NCBI GenBank assembly: GCA_019911805.1
Contig: JAIOJV010000098.1
Location: forward strand, 1 to 64,000
From: Gammaproteobacteria bacterium
Lineage (GTDB): Bacteria; Pseudomonadota; Gammaproteobacteria; Thiohalobacterales; Thiohalobacteraceae
Length of the DNA stretch: 64,000 nucleotides
Direction of reading: 5' to 3'
The notes under the pieces were generated by a model, which saw only the letters and a program-made list of their open reading frames with translations, searched no databases and was not told the origin of the DNA. The position numbers were made by a program, and so were the translations under genes. Below, piece after piece: positions 16,717-27,101 of this stretch (the stretch's first letter is position 1; every line of letters starts with the position of its first letter).

Positions 16717-16900
16717 GGCCACGGAATCCACGGAACAACACGGAAAAATGCGGATGGCAAATCAGACACCCACCCTGTAGGAGCGGCATCCCTGCCGCGA
16801 TCCATATCCCGCTGTTGCGGGAATGACAGCGCACGATGGTAGCGATACATCCTGACTCCGGAGTAATCGAAACCTTCGTGCCCTTCGTGTCCTTCGTGGT
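16717..16900 (-). repeat. Right copy of the inverted repeat flanking ubiG
   Basis: It contains a family-B arm (16717-16749), a shared flank, a family-C REP (16778-16801), the GACTCCGGAGTAATC core and an inverted family-A arm ending at 16900, ten bases from the mtaD stop. Its reverse complement matches 15568-15694 and 15784-15846 without the 94-bp segment. The rest of the 333-bp gap (16653-16716) shows nothing recognisable. Confidence 0.88.
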
Positions 16901-16910
16901 TAAAACGGTC

Positions 16911-18245
16911 TCAAAGGTCCGTCCCCGCGTCCGGCGCGCCGAGGCGCGCCTGCCACTGGCGGGCGCGGGCCAGGATGTCGGTCTCATCGAGACGGGTCAG
17001 GACGCGGCCCTTGAGCAGGTGCTCGCCGGCGACCCACACATCCGTGACCTGGTGCCGGCCGCTGGCGTAGACGATCTGTGACAGCGGCTCGTAGAGGGGG
17101 GTGGATTCGAGTTCGTCGAGGCGGATGGCGCAGACGTCCGCCCACTTGCCGGGCACCAGTGAGCCGATCTGATCGCCCAACCCGAGGGCGATGGCGCCGT
17201 TCAAGGTGGCCATGCGCAGGGCCTGATACGCCGGCAGGGCGCTGGCGTCACCACTGACTGCCTTGGCCAGCAGCGCGGCGCTGCGCAATTCTCCCAGCAT
17301 ATCGAGGTCATTGTTGCTGGCCGCGCCATCCGTACCCAGTGCGACATTCACGCCCGCCTGCTGCAGGCGTTGCACGGGGCAGAAGCCGCTGGCGAGCTTG
17401 AGATTCGATTCGGGACAATGCACCACGTGGACGCCGGCGGCGGCGCATTGTGTGATCTCGGCGTCGGTCAGCTGGGTCATGTGCACGGCCAGCAGAGAGG
17501 GCGAGACCAGGCCGAGTTCCTGCAGCCGGGCGAGCGGCCGCCGGCCTTGCTGCGCCACGGCCTGCTCGACCTCGTGCGCAGTCTCGTGGACGTGCATATG
17601 GACCGGGATATCGAGTTCGTCGGCGAGTACCCGGACCCGCGCGAGCGGTGCATCCGAGACACTGTAGGGGGCGTGTGGCGCGAACGCCGTACCGATCAGC
17701 GGATGATGGCGGTAGGTGTCGTGCAGCGCCAGGCCCTTGGCCAGATAATCGTCGGCGTCACCGGCATAGCGGGTGGGAAAGTCGATCAGGATCAGACCCA
17801 CCGTGGCGCGCATGCCGGCGGCCGCGGCGGCCCGCGCGGTGACCTCCGGATAGAAGTACATGTCATTGAAGCAGGTGGTGCCGCTGCGCAACATCTCGGC
17901 GATGGCGAGTTCGGTCCCGTCCTGGACAAACTCCTCGCTCACCCAGCGGGCCTCGGCCGGCCAGATGTGATGCTGCAGCCAGTCCATCAGCGGCAGATCG
18001 TCGGCCAGGCCGCGCAACAGTGTCATCGCCGCGTGGGTGTGGGCGTTGATCAGGCCGGGGATCAGCGCGTGCGCCGGCCGTTCGATCTCCGTCGCACCAC
18101 GATACCGCTGGCGCGCCTCCACCGTCGGCAGCAGCGCCACGATGCGGCCCTCGTGAATGGCGAGACTGTGCTCGCCGAGGACGCGCCCGTCCGGTTCGAC
18201 AGGGATGATCCAGGCGGCATGAATGAGGGTATCGACGGTCTGCAT
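16911..18245 (-). CDS. mtaD: 5-methylthioadenosine/S-adenosylhomocysteine deaminase (TRZ/ATZ amidohydrolase)
   Basis: 444 residues from ATG 18245 (MQTVDTLIHAAWIIP). Metal-dependent amidohydrolase that deaminates methylthioadenosine and/or SAH. Metal ligands: HTHAAMTLLRG, FAPHAPYSVSD, HVHETAHEV and the Asp in LGTDGAASNNDLDML. Bacteria that make methylthioinosine this way pass it through a phosphorylase to methylthioribose-1-phosphate, the substrate of MtnA, encoded about 2 kb away on the other strand; no phosphorylase gene is in this window. The mtaD-ubiG-gph order is conserved in gammaproteobacteria. Substrate specificity is inferred from family and context. Confidence 0.88.
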   Translation of the reverse strand: MQTVDTLIHAAWIIPVEPDGRVLGEHSLAIHEGRIVALLPTVEARQRYRGATEIERPAHALIPGLINAHTHAAMTLLRGLADDLPLMDWLQHHIWPAEARWVSEEFVQDGTELAIAEMLRSGTTCFNDMYFYPEVTARAAAAAGMRATVGLILIDFPTRYAGDADDYLAKGLALHDTYRHHPLIGTAFAPHAPYSVSDAPLARVRVLADELDIPVHMHVHETAHEVEQAVAQQGRRPLARLQELGLVSPSLLAVHMTQLTDAEITQCAAAGVHVVHCPESNLKLASGFCPVQRLQQAGVNVALGTDGAASNNDLDMLGELRSAALLAKAVSGDASALPAYQALRMATLNGAIALGLGDQIGSLVPGKWADVCAIRLDELESTPLYEPLSQIVYASGRHQVTDVWVAGEHLLKGRVLTRLDETDILARARQWQARLGAPDAGTDL

Positions 18246-18303
18246 GAGTCGGGCGTGGCGATGTTGCGCGTCAGTATACTGAAAAGCGCCCCGGACGCAC
18301 GCC

Positions 18304-19134
18304 TCAGGCCGCGTCGACCTGCTGCAGGTGCACGTCACGCTGCGGGAACGGGATGCTGATGCCGTTGGCGTCGAAGGCCGCCTTGATGTTCTCCAGCAGA
18401 TCGGAACGCACCGCCCAGTAGTCGCCGGTCTTCACCCAGGGTCGGGCATTGATGTTGACGCTGCTGTCGGCCAGCTCCGCCAGCGAGATCGCTGGTGCCG
18501 GCTCGGCCAGGATGCGTGCGTCCTCGGCCATGACCTCTCCGATGAGGCGTTTGGCGGTGCGGATGTCGTCGCCATAGCCGATGCCGAAGACCAGGTCGAT
18601 GCGGCGGGTGGGCCGCGCAGTCACGTTGATGATGGTGCCGCCATAGATCCGACCATTGGGAACGATGACCTGTCGGTTGTCGCCGGTGGCCAGGACGGTG
18701 CTGAAGACGTTCACAGCCTGCACGATGCCACTGGTGCCGGCCGCCTCGATGAAATCGCCGACACGAAAGGGGCGGAAGATGATCAACAGCACGCCGGAGG
18801 CGACATTACCGAGTGAATCCTTGAGGGCCAGGCCGATGGCCAGACCGGCGGCCCCGACGATGGCGAGCAGCGAGGTGGTCTGCACACCGAGATGGTCCAG
18901 CGTAGCGATGACGACGATCGCCAGCAGTATGAAATAGACGATGTTGGACATGAAGTCGATCAGCATGCTGTCCATGCCACCACGGCGCATAAGCCTTTTG
19001 GTGGCGGACAGCAACCGTAGTGCGATCCAGCGACCAATGATGAAGATTGCGAGCGCCACGGCGATACGCGTCACCCAGGGGATGACGTGGGTCTGCAGCA
19101 TTTCGGGGGTGATGAGTCCGGCGAGTATGTCCAT
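18304..19134 (-). CDS. Small-conductance mechanosensitive channel, MscS family
   Basis: 276 residues, close to E. coli MscS length. Inner-membrane channel that opens on hypo-osmotic shock. Three N-terminal membrane segments; the pore helix AIVGAAGLAIGLALKDSLGN carries the Gly/Ala packing pattern of MscS TM3. The beta domain has FRPFRVGDFIE and VIVPNGRIYGGTIIN. GGAGG lies six bases before ATG 19134, a good ribosome-binding site. It starts far from its upstream neighbour, so it is probably monocistronic or leads into mtaD. Confidence 0.92.
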   Translation of the reverse strand: MDILAGLITPEMLQTHVIPWVTRIAVALAIFIIGRWIALRLLSATKRLMRRGGMDSMLIDFMSNIVYFILLAIVVIATLDHLGVQTTSLLAIVGAAGLAIGLALKDSLGNVASGVLLIIFRPFRVGDFIEAAGTSGIVQAVNVFSTVLATGDNRQVIVPNGRIYGGTIINVTARPTRRIDLVFGIGYGDDIRTAKRLIGEVMAEDARILAEPAPAISLAELADSSVNINARPWVKTGDYWAVRSDLLENIKAAFDANGISIPFPQRDVHLQQVDAA

Positions 19135-19294
19135 GAGATCCTCCAGGGTCCGTCAAGATGTGTGAGCGTGGGATGGTCCGAGGTCATTCGGTGGCGTGAT
19201 TCCGGCGTAGGGCGGCCGCCGGGACGGATTCGTTCGTGGCGCGTCGCTGTACCGTACGGGGTCGATCCTGGAGTGTGGACCGGCAAGGAGATTG

Positions 19295-19378
19295 ACCACG
19301 GATACACACGGACAGACGGGCGAAAGTGGTGTCATGGCGGGTTTTATTATTCGTGTGCTTCCGTGTATTTCCGTGGCC
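19295..19378. repeat. Family-B inverted repeat pair
   Basis: Degenerate left arm 19295-19319 and right arm 19349-19378 around a 29-bp spacer, in the 346-bp gap between the MscS and OmpA-like genes. Apart from this and the terminator hairpin at 19429-19450, no other structure was seen in the gap. Confidence 0.7.
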
Positions 19379-19426
19379 ATCGGTTTTTGTCAGGGTCCGT
19401 CGCTGCGCCGACGTATCCTGCAAACG

Positions 19427-19450
19427 AATCGGCCGCCTTGCGGCGGCCGA
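19427..19450 (-). terminator. Probable rho-independent terminator of the OmpA-like gene
   Basis: Near-perfect GC hairpin TCGGCCGCC-x4-GGCGGCCGA, 31 bases after the stop of the OmpA-like gene on the minus strand, followed by the T-rich ATTCGTTTG. The T-run is imperfect. Confidence 0.65.
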
Positions 19451-19480
19451 AGATGGCCTGATCGGACGTGGAAGACGCGC

Positions 19481-20122
19481 TCAGTTCGCTGGACGGGTAC
19501 CGCGCAGGGTGACCTCGACACGGCGGTTCTGCGCGCGGCCTGCCGCGGTGCCGTTGTCGGCGATGGGGCGGGATTCGCCATAGCCGATGGTCGACAGGGT
19601 GCGCGGGTCGATGCCCTCATCGATGAGGAAGTTCTTCACGGCAATGGCCCGACGCATGGACAGGTCCTGATTGTACGCCTCGGCGCCGGTGCTGTCGGTG
19701 TGACCGGCGATGTCGATGTGCTCGATGTCGATGGTCCTGATGCGGGCCGCCAGATCACGCAGCTCCCGCTCACCGGCCGGTTTCAGGATGTCCTTGTTCA
19801 CGTCGAACAGGGCGCCGGCGCTCAATGAAACGGATTCTGCCACCACCTGCGGGGCCGGTGCCGGAGGAACCGGGGCCGGGGTGGTTGTTACGACGGGTTC
19901 GGCCTTCGGCATCAGATCGGGATCGCATTCCGCAATCGCCAGGTCTTTGCTCCAGGAACTGGTGCGCACGCAGTTGCCGGAACCGTCCAGCACGAGATGG
20001 CCACGGGCATCGCCGACATAGGCCGCGTTCGCGGTGCCGCCTTCATGGGCGGTCACGGTCATGCTGAGGGTGAGACCCCCGCAGGCGGCGATCAGTGTGA
20101 TATGAAGCAGAGGGTGACGCAT
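19481..20122 (-). CDS. OmpA-family peptidoglycan-binding outer-membrane protein
   Basis: 213 residues. A signal peptide of about 25 residues (ITLIAACGGLTLSMTVTA) leads to an N-terminal ~70-residue region with two Cys, a Pro/Ala-rich linker, and an OmpA-like C-terminal domain (about 105-210): DVNKDILKPAGERELRDLA, IAGHTDSTGAEAYNQDLSMR and ENR-type QNRRVEVTL. The conserved Asp and Arg for diaminopimelate binding are present. There is no N-terminal beta-barrel, so it is a soluble or lipid-free anchor like many short OmpA-domain proteins. Monocistronic, with its own terminator. Confidence 0.88.
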   Translation of the reverse strand: MRHPLLHITLIAACGGLTLSMTVTAHEGGTANAAYVGDARGHLVLDGSGNCVRTSSWSKDLAIAECDPDLMPKAEPVVTTTPAPVPPAPAPQVVAESVSLSAGALFDVNKDILKPAGERELRDLAARIRTIDIEHIDIAGHTDSTGAEAYNQDLSMRRAIAVKNFLIDEGIDPRTLSTIGYGESRPIADNGTAAGRAQNRRVEVTLRGTRPAN

Positions 20123-20314
20123 GGGTGAAGTTCCTTGGTATTGTTGATTGATCGTGAGGTCACGTGTGTGATTGGAGTTTGGTGACGCGGCAATAGTCTA
20201 TCAGTAGACGCTGTTTCAAAGCCAGCGCGTCCTATGCCAGAATCCCATGCCGGAAATCCATGCCAGAATCGCAGGGATAGACACACGACAGCGCGCTGAG
20301 TGGGGGTGGACGCG

Positions 20315-21394
<1,080 letters not shown>

Positions 21395-21548
21395 GGCGTT
21401 GAGGCTGGGTCTGCGGCGTTTTTCATAAGGTGCGGTGGGTGGGGCGTCTATGCTAGAATGTCGCCGGTTTAGCGCCTGTCCGGACGGCATGAGGTACCTC
21501 GTCGCAACCGGAAGCATATAAATAATAGTAAGGACCGGCCCCCCGTCG
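21395..21548 (+). promoter_or_regulatory. gyrA upstream region with possible promoter
   Basis: 154 bp between mtnA and gyrA. TATGCTAGAAT at 21449-21459 offers overlapping -10-like hexamers (TATGCT, TAGAAT); no good -35 lies at 17 bp. AGTAAGGA at 21528-21535 is a likely ribosome-binding site for gyrA. Low confidence for the promoter itself. Confidence 0.35.
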
Positions 21549-24107
21549 ATGGCTGAATTCGCCAAAGAAATCCTGCCCGTCAATCTCGAAGACGAGATGA
21601 AACAGTCCTACCTCGATTACGCCATGAGCGTAATCGTGGGACGTGCGCTGCCCGACGTGCGCGACGGGCTCAAACCCGTGCACCGGCGCGCGCTGTTCGC
21701 CATGAGCGAACTGGGCAACGACTGGAACAAACCCTATAAAAAATCCGCCCGCGTCGTCGGCGACGTCATCGGTAAATACCACCCGCACGGCGATACCGCC
21801 GTGTACGACACGATCGTGCGCATGGCGCAGCCATTCTCGCTGCGCTACATGCTCATCGACGGGCAAGGCAACTTCGGTTCGGTCGACGGCGACGCCCCGG
21901 CGGCCATGCGCTACACCGAAGTGCGCATGGCGAAGATCGCTCATGAGTTGCTCGCCGACCTCGACAAGGAAACGGTCGATTTCGTCACCAACTACGACGA
22001 ATCGGAACGGGAGCCCACGGTCTTCCCGACCCGCCTGCCGAACCTGTTGATCAACGGTTCCACCGGCATCGCCGTCGGCATGGCAACCAATATCCCACCC
22101 CACAACCTCACCGAGGTCATCAACGCGTGTGTGGCGTTGATCGACGATCCCGACCTCGATATCCGTGCCCTGATGCAGCACATCCCCGGCCCGGACTTCC
22201 CGACTGCCGGCATCATCAACGGTGTGCGCGGGATTCAGGAGGCGTATCTCACCGGCCGCGGCCGCATCCATGTACGCGCGCGCACTGAGATCGAGGGTGA
22301 GGAAGGCGCCAGGCAGACCATCGTCGTCACCGAACTGCCCTATCAGGTCAACAAGGCCCGGCTGCTGGAGCGGATCGCCGAGCTGGTCAAAGACAAGAAG
22401 CTCGAGGGCATCAGCAACCTGCGCGATGAGTCCGACAAGGACGGTATGCGCATGGTCATCGAGCTCAAGCGCGGTGAAGTCGCCGAGGTCGTGCTGAACA
22501 ACCTCTATCAGCAGACCCAGATGCAGAATGTGTTCGGCATCAATATGGTCGCGCTGGTCGATGGTCGGCCGCATCTGTTGAACCTCAAGCAGATGCTGGA
22601 GGCGTTCATCCGCCACCGCCGTGAGGTGGTGACACGGCGCACGGTGTTCGATCTGCGCAAGGCGCGGGAGCGGGCCCATATACTGGAAGGCCTGGCGGTG
22701 GCGCTCGCCAATATCGATGAGATCATCGCCGTCATCAAGCAATCACCGAGTCGCGCCGAGGCCCGCGATGCCCTGATGGGGCGCGCCTGGGAGCCGGGCA
22801 TCGTCACCGACATGCTGGCACGCGCCGGCAGCGAGGCCTCGCGGCCGGACGACCTGGCGGCCGGTTTCGGTCTGACCGCGGCAGGCTATCGCCTGTCCGA
22901 GGCGCAGACCCAGGCGATCCTGGAGTTGCGCCTGCACCAGCTGACCGGCCTGGAACAAGGCAAGATCGTCGGTGAGTACCGGGAGCTGCTGGATAAGATC
23001 GATGGCTTGCTGGCCATCCTCAACAGCCCTGACCGGCTGATGCAGGTGATTCGCGACGAGCTGACCGAGATCCGCACACAGTTCGGCGACCCGCGCCGCA
23101 CCGAGATCAACGCCGATCACGTCGATCTGAGCCTGGAAGACCTCATCACCGAGGAGGACGTGGTGGTGACCTTGTCGCATACCGGCTATGCCAAGGCGCA
23201 ACCGCTGACCCAGTATAGCGCGCAGCGGCGTGGCGGACGCGGCAGGGCGGCGATCACGGTCAAGGAAGAGGATTTCGTCGATAAGCTGTTTATTGCCAAC
23301 ACGCACGATACGATCCTGTGTTTCTCCAGCCGCGGCAAGGCCTACTGGCTGAAGGTCTACCAGCTGCCGCAGGCCGGCCGTACCGCACGCGGCAAGCCGA
23401 TCGTGAATCTGTTGCCGCTGGAAGAGGGCGAACGCATCAATGCCGTGCTGCCGGTGCGCACGTTCAGCGACGACGAGTTCGTCTTCATGGTCACCACCAG
23501 CGGCACTATCAAGAAGACGCCGCTGTCCGGTTTCGCGCGCCCCCGCACCAACGGCATCATTGCCGTGGAGTTGCGCGACGGCGACCAGCTGGTCGATGTC
23601 GCCATCACCGATGGCGTGCGGGACGTCATGTTGTTCACCGACGCCGGCAAGGCGATCCGCTTCAAGGAGACGGACGTGCGGCCCATGGGCCGCACTGCCC
23701 GCGGCGTACGCGGCATCAGGCTCCAGGACGACCAGAAGGTCATCGCACTGATCATCGTCGATGGCGGCGAGGTGCTCACCGCCACGGCCCACGGCTACGG
23801 CAAGCGTACACCGATCGATGAGTATCCAGTGCATACCCGCGGCGGTCAGGGTGTGATCTCCATCCAGACCAACGAGCGCAACGGGCCGGTGGTCGGTGCG
23901 ATCCTGGCCACCGATGCCGACGAGCTGATGTTGATCAGTAACGCCGGCACCCTGGTACGCACGCGCGCCGAGGAAGTCTCGCAGATGAGCCGTAACACCC
24001 AGGGCGTGCGCCTGATCCGCCTGGCAGACGACGAGCAGCTGGTAGGACTGGAACGCATCATCGAACCAGAGGACGACTCGGATGATGACGGTGACGCGGC
24101 TGATTAA
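21549..24107 (+). CDS. gyrA: DNA gyrase subunit A
   Basis: 852 residues, normal length. Breakage-reunion subunit of gyrase (A2B2), introducing negative supercoils. The winged-helix domain with the catalytic Tyr in [10 protein letters not shown] is followed by the tower, the coiled coil and a C-terminal beta-pinwheel bearing the GyrA-box QRRGGRG. In the quinolone region ([20 protein letters not shown]) the residue equivalent to E. coli Ser83 is Thr, as in wild-type Pseudomonas, and Asp87 is kept. The acidic tail [12 protein letters not shown] is usual. The stop codon lies within the first unit of the downstream tandem repeat. Confidence 0.98.
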   Translation: MAEFAKEILPVNLEDEMKQSYLDYAMSVIVGRALPDVRDGLKPVHRRALFAMSELGNDWNKPYKKSARVVGDVIGKYHPHGDTAVYDTIVRMAQPFSLRYMLIDGQGNFGSVDGDAPAAMRYTEVRMAKIAHELLADLDKETVDFVTNYDESEREPTVFPTRLPNLLINGSTGIAVGMATNIPPHNLTEVINACVALIDDPDLDIRALMQHIPGPDFPTAGIINGVRGIQEAYLTGRGRIHVRARTEIEGEEGARQTIVVTELPYQVNKARLLERIAELVKDKKLEGISNLRDESDKDGMRMVIELKRGEVAEVVLNNLYQQTQMQNVFGINMVALVDGRPHLLNLKQMLEAFIRHRREVVTRRTVFDLRKARERAHILEGLAVALANIDEIIAVIKQSPSRAEARDALMGRAWEPGIVTDMLARAGSEASRPDDLAAGFGLTAAGYRLSEAQTQAILELRLHQLTGLEQGKIVGEYRELLDKIDGLLAILNSPDRLMQVIRDELTEIRTQFGDPRRTEINADHVDLSLEDLITEEDVVVTLSHTGYAKAQPLTQYSAQRRGGRGRAAITVKEEDFVDKLFIANTHDTILCFSSRGKAYWLKVYQLPQAGRTARGKPIVNLLPLEEGERINAVLPVRTFSDDEFVFMVTTSGTIKKTPLSGFARPRTNGIIAVELRDGDQLVDVAITDGVRDVMLFTDAGKAIRFKETDVRPMGRTARGVRGIRLQDDQKVIALIIVDGGEVLTATAHGYGKRTPIDEYPVHTRGGQGVISIQTNERNGPVVGAILATDADELMLISNAGTLVRTRAEEVSQMSRNTQGVRLIRLADDEQLVGLERIIEPEDDSDDDGDAAD

Positions 24108-24571
24108 ATACGTTTAACCACTAAGGACACAAAGAACACGAAGTTTTTGAAATAATTATCCTTCGTGCCCTTGGTGTCCTTCGTGGTTAAATGGCTTTTT
24201 CCGAAATAGAGCTTGCAGCAGATTAAATACGTTTAACCACAAAGGACGCCAAGGACACGAAGTTTTTGAAATAATCATCCTTCGTGCCCTTTGTGTCCTT
24301 CGTGGTTAAATGGCTTTTTCCGAAATAGAGCTTGCAGCAGATTGAATACGTTTAACCACAAAGGACACCAAGGGCACAAAGTTTTTTGAAATAATTATCC
24401 TTCGTGTACTTCGTGTCCTTTGTGGTTAAGCGGCTTTTCCGAACTAGAGATTGCAGCAGATTGAATGCGTTTAACCACAAAGGACACCAAGGACACAAAG
24501 GTTTTTGAAATAATCATCCTTCGCGTCCTTAGTGGTTAAATGGCTTTTTCCGAAATATAGAGGTTGCAGCA
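24102..24571 (+). repeat. Four tandem 119/113-bp units, each a family-A hairpin, between gyrA and serC
   Basis: Units at 24102-24220, 24221-24339, 24340-24458 and 24459-24571. Each starts GATTRAATRCGTTTAACCAC, carries a family-A arm (AAGGACACxAAGGACACxAAG), a short loop TTTTTGAAATAATxATCC, the inverted arm, then TTTTTCCGAAATAGAGxTTGCAGCA. Each unit can form a hairpin of about 30 bp. The first unit includes the last two gyrA codons (Asp, stop); the fourth has a shortened right arm and ends at the serC start codon. Arms differ slightly but mostly in compensating AAGG/CCTT positions. It is not a CRISPR: there are no unique spacers. Confidence 0.93.
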
Positions 24572-24572
24572 G

Positions 24573-25655
24573 ATGGCGCGCGTATACAATTTCAGTGCAG
24601 GTCCCGCCGTATTGCCCGAAACCGTGCTCGAGCAGGCGCGTGCGGAGATGCTGGACTGGCAGGGCAGTGGCATGTCGGTGATGGAGATGAGCCATCGCGG
24701 CAAGGAATTCATGTCGATCGCGGCTCAGGCGGAGAGCGATCTGCGGGAACTCATGGGGATCCCGGCCAATTATAAGGTGCTGTTCCTGCAGGGAGGCGCC
24801 AGCAGCCAGTTCGCCATGATTCCAATGAACCTGCTGCGCGGCAAGCAGGGTGCGGACTACGTCAATACCGGCGCCTGGTCGAAGAAGGCCATCAGTGAGG
24901 CGAAGCGATATTGCGGCGTGAACGTCGTCGCGACCTCCGAGGCGAGCAACTTCACAACCATCCCGGCCTTTGGTGAGTGGCAGCTGTCGAAAGATGCCGC
25001 CTATCTGCACTACACACCCAACGAGACCATCGGCGGGGTGGAATTCCACTGGGTGCCGGACGCGGGCGACGTGCCGCTGGTCGTCGACATGTCCTCGACC
25101 ATCCTGTCGCGGCCTATCGATGTCAGTAGATTCGGCCTGATCTATGCCGGGGCACAAAAGAATATCGGCCCAGCGGGCCTGACTGTGGTTATCGTGCGTG
25201 AGGATCTGATCGGTGAGACGGTCGCGGGCACGCCAACCATGTTCGACTACAAGATTCACGTCGATAATGAATCCATGTACAACACCCCGCCAACCTACGG
25301 CTGGTATCTGGCCGGACTGGTGTTTCAGTGGATCAAGCAGCAGGGCGGCCTTGCCAGGATCGCCGAGATGAACAAGCGCAAGGCCGACAAGCTCTACGCC
25401 GCGATCGACAATTCCGGTTTCTACCGGAACCCGGTCGATCCGGCCTGTCGTTCCTGGATGAATGTGCCCTTCGTGCTGGCCAACCCCGATCTGGACAAGA
25501 CCTTCCTCGCCGAGGCCAAGGCCGCCGGCATGATCGCGCTCAAGGGCCACCGTTCCGTAGGCGGTATGCGCGCGAGTCTCTACAACGCCATGCCCGAAGC
25601 CGGTGTCGACACCTTGGTCGAGTTCATGACCGATTTCCAGCAGCGCAACGGATAA
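24573..25655 (+). CDS. serC: Phosphoserine aminotransferase
   Basis: 360 residues from ATG 24573 (AGAGG 11 bases upstream); a TTG at 24564 is in frame but unlikely. PLP enzyme of serine (and pyridoxal) synthesis: 3-phosphohydroxypyruvate + Glu to phosphoserine. VYNFSAGPAVLPETVLEQA opens it; the PLP Lys is in YAGAQKNIGPAGLT; GHRSVGGMRASLYNAMP is the C-terminal signature. The ribosome-binding site lies in the last repeat unit, so the hairpin array directly forms its leader. It forms a serine pair with serA downstream. Confidence 0.97.
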   Translation: MARVYNFSAGPAVLPETVLEQARAEMLDWQGSGMSVMEMSHRGKEFMSIAAQAESDLRELMGIPANYKVLFLQGGASSQFAMIPMNLLRGKQGADYVNTGAWSKKAISEAKRYCGVNVVATSEASNFTTIPAFGEWQLSKDAAYLHYTPNETIGGVEFHWVPDAGDVPLVVDMSSTILSRPIDVSRFGLIYAGAQKNIGPAGLTVVIVREDLIGETVAGTPTMFDYKIHVDNESMYNTPPTYGWYLAGLVFQWIKQQGGLARIAEMNKRKADKLYAAIDNSGFYRNPVDPACRSWMNVPFVLANPDLDKTFLAEAKAAGMIALKGHRSVGGMRASLYNAMPEAGVDTLVEFMTDFQQRNG

Positions 25656-25667
25656 AGAACACAGCTC

Positions 25668-25744
25668 AAACCACAAAGGACACGAAGGACACAAAGGAAA
25701 GCATTGGTATAAATACTTCGTGTCCTTTGTGTCCTTCGTGGTTA
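25668..25744 (+). repeat. Family-A hairpin between serC and serA
   Basis: Left arm 25668-25698 and right arm 25716-25744, nearly perfect complements (CCACAAAGGACACGAAGGAC against its inverse), with loop AGCATTGGTATAAATAC. It begins 12 bases after the serC stop and ends 22 bases before the serA start. Confidence 0.88.
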
Positions 25745-25766
25745 ATGACGTAAATTAGGCTGACGC

Positions 25767-26930
25767 ATGTACAAGATTCTCACGCTGAACAATATCTCCG
25801 TCGCCGGGCTGGAACGGCTGCCGCGCGATCGTTACGAGGTCGCCTCTGAAATTCAGCATCCCGATGCGATCCTGTTGCGTTCGTTCAAGATGCACGATAT
25901 GGAGATTCCACCGACCCTGAAGGCGGTCGGGCGTGCCGGTGCCGGTGTGAACAATATTCCCGTAGAGAAGCTCAGCAGGCTCGGCATCCCGGTGTTCAAT
26001 GCCCCGGGCGCCAATGCCAACGCGGTGAAGGAGCTGGTGATCGCCGGCATGCTGCTGGCCGCACGCAACATCTGCCAGGCCTGGGATTTCGCGCGTGCCC
26101 AACAGGGCGACGATGCCACCATCAATAAGGCGGTGGAGGCGGGGAAGAAGAACTTTGTCGGTTTCGAACTCCCCGGCCGTACACTGGGTGTGATCGGGCT
26201 GGGCGCCATCGGCGTGAAGGTCTGCAATGCCGCACTTGCATTGGGCATGCGAGTCGTCGGTTTCGATCCGGACATCACCGTGCAGCGTGCCTGGCAACTG
26301 TCCTCCGAGGCACAGCAGGCCAACAGCGTCGACGATCTGCTCAACCGCTCCGACTTCGTCACTTTTCATGTGCCGCTGATCGACGCCACCCGGCACATGA
26401 TCAATGCCGACCGACTGACATCCATGAAGCGAGGTGTGGTGCTGCTGAATTTTGCACGTGACGGCATCGTCGATGACCAGGCGGTGATCGCGGCACTCGA
26501 CAGCGGCAAGGTCTATGCCTACGTCTGTGATTTCCCCGGTAACCGGTTAAAGGATCATCCGCGTGTCGTGACACTCCCGCACCTCGGCGCCTCGACGATC
26601 GAGGCCGAGGAGAACTGCGCGGTCATGGTTGCCGATCAGGTACGTGATTTTCTGGAGAACGGCAATGTCCTCAACGCGGTGAATTTCCCCGAGGCCAACA
26701 TGCCGCGGACAGCGGGTTTCCGGGTGGCGATCGTCAACGCCAACGTCCCGTATATGCTGGGCCGGATATCCACCGCATTGGCCGAGACCGGCCACAATAT
26801 CATCGACATGCTCAATCGGTCACGCGGCGAGCTGGCCTATACCCTGGTCGACGTGGAGATGCCGGTGGACGCAGCCAGCCTCGAGCGCCTGCGAGCGATC
26901 GATGGCGTGCTCTCCGTGCGTACGGTATAG
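25767..26930 (+). CDS. serA: D-3-phosphoglycerate dehydrogenase
   Basis: 387 residues, the short form with one C-terminal ACT domain. Oxidises 3-phosphoglycerate with NAD, the first step of serine synthesis. Substrate/cofactor motifs: VGRAGAGVNNIPVEKLSRLG, the Rossmann LGVIGLGAIGVKVCNAALAL, NFARDGIVDD and TLPHLGASTIEAEENCA with the catalytic His. The ACT domain (about 315-387: IVNANVPYMLGRISTALAE) suggests serine feedback. No strong ribosome-binding site precedes ATG 25767; the family-A hairpin is just upstream. Confidence 0.96.
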   Translation: MYKILTLNNISVAGLERLPRDRYEVASEIQHPDAILLRSFKMHDMEIPPTLKAVGRAGAGVNNIPVEKLSRLGIPVFNAPGANANAVKELVIAGMLLAARNICQAWDFARAQQGDDATINKAVEAGKKNFVGFELPGRTLGVIGLGAIGVKVCNAALALGMRVVGFDPDITVQRAWQLSSEAQQANSVDDLLNRSDFVTFHVPLIDATRHMINADRLTSMKRGVVLLNFARDGIVDDQAVIAALDSGKVYAYVCDFPGNRLKDHPRVVTLPHLGASTIEAEENCAVMVADQVRDFLENGNVLNAVNFPEANMPRTAGFRVAIVNANVPYMLGRISTALAETGHNIIDMLNRSRGELAYTLVDVEMPVDAASLERLRAIDGVLSVRTV

Positions 26931-26947
26931 GGGGTCTGAGATTCATT

Positions 26948-27085
26948 GACCACAACGGACACGAAGGACACAAAGGCAATCGATTGCGCATGCCAAAACC
27001 CGCATTAACAAAGCCTCACACCTGCCGACACGGCGTGAGGCTTTGTTAATGACTGCTTTAGTGACTTCGTGTCCTTCGTGGTTTA
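26948..27085 (+). repeat. Family-A arms enclosing a second hairpin, serA-pheA gap
   Basis: Left arm 26948-26976 and right arm 27065-27085. Between them lies an unrelated perfect 15-bp hairpin: TTAACAAAGCCTCAC (27005-27019), 15-nt loop, GTGAGGCTTTGTTAA (27035-27049). No T-run follows, so it is not a typical terminator. The pheA start is 17 bases after the right arm. Confidence 0.85.
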
Positions 27086-27101
27086 TTAACCTTCAATTGA
27101 T

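Noticed and set aside
19251-19480. tRNA-like folded region
   Set aside because: The pairing comes from family-B arms and a terminator; there is no anticodon arm or T-loop consensus.
21453-23834. Two long minus-strand open frames opposite gyrA
   Set aside because: Antisense shadows of a strongly biased, highly conserved gene; no plausible start sites or motifs.
24102-24571. CRISPR-like periodic array
   Set aside because: All four units are repeats along their whole length with internal inverted arms; there are no unique spacers and no cas genes nearby.
27005-27049. Rho-independent terminator between serA and pheA
   Set aside because: The stem is perfect but no T-run follows on either strand, and pheA lies only about 50 bp downstream.
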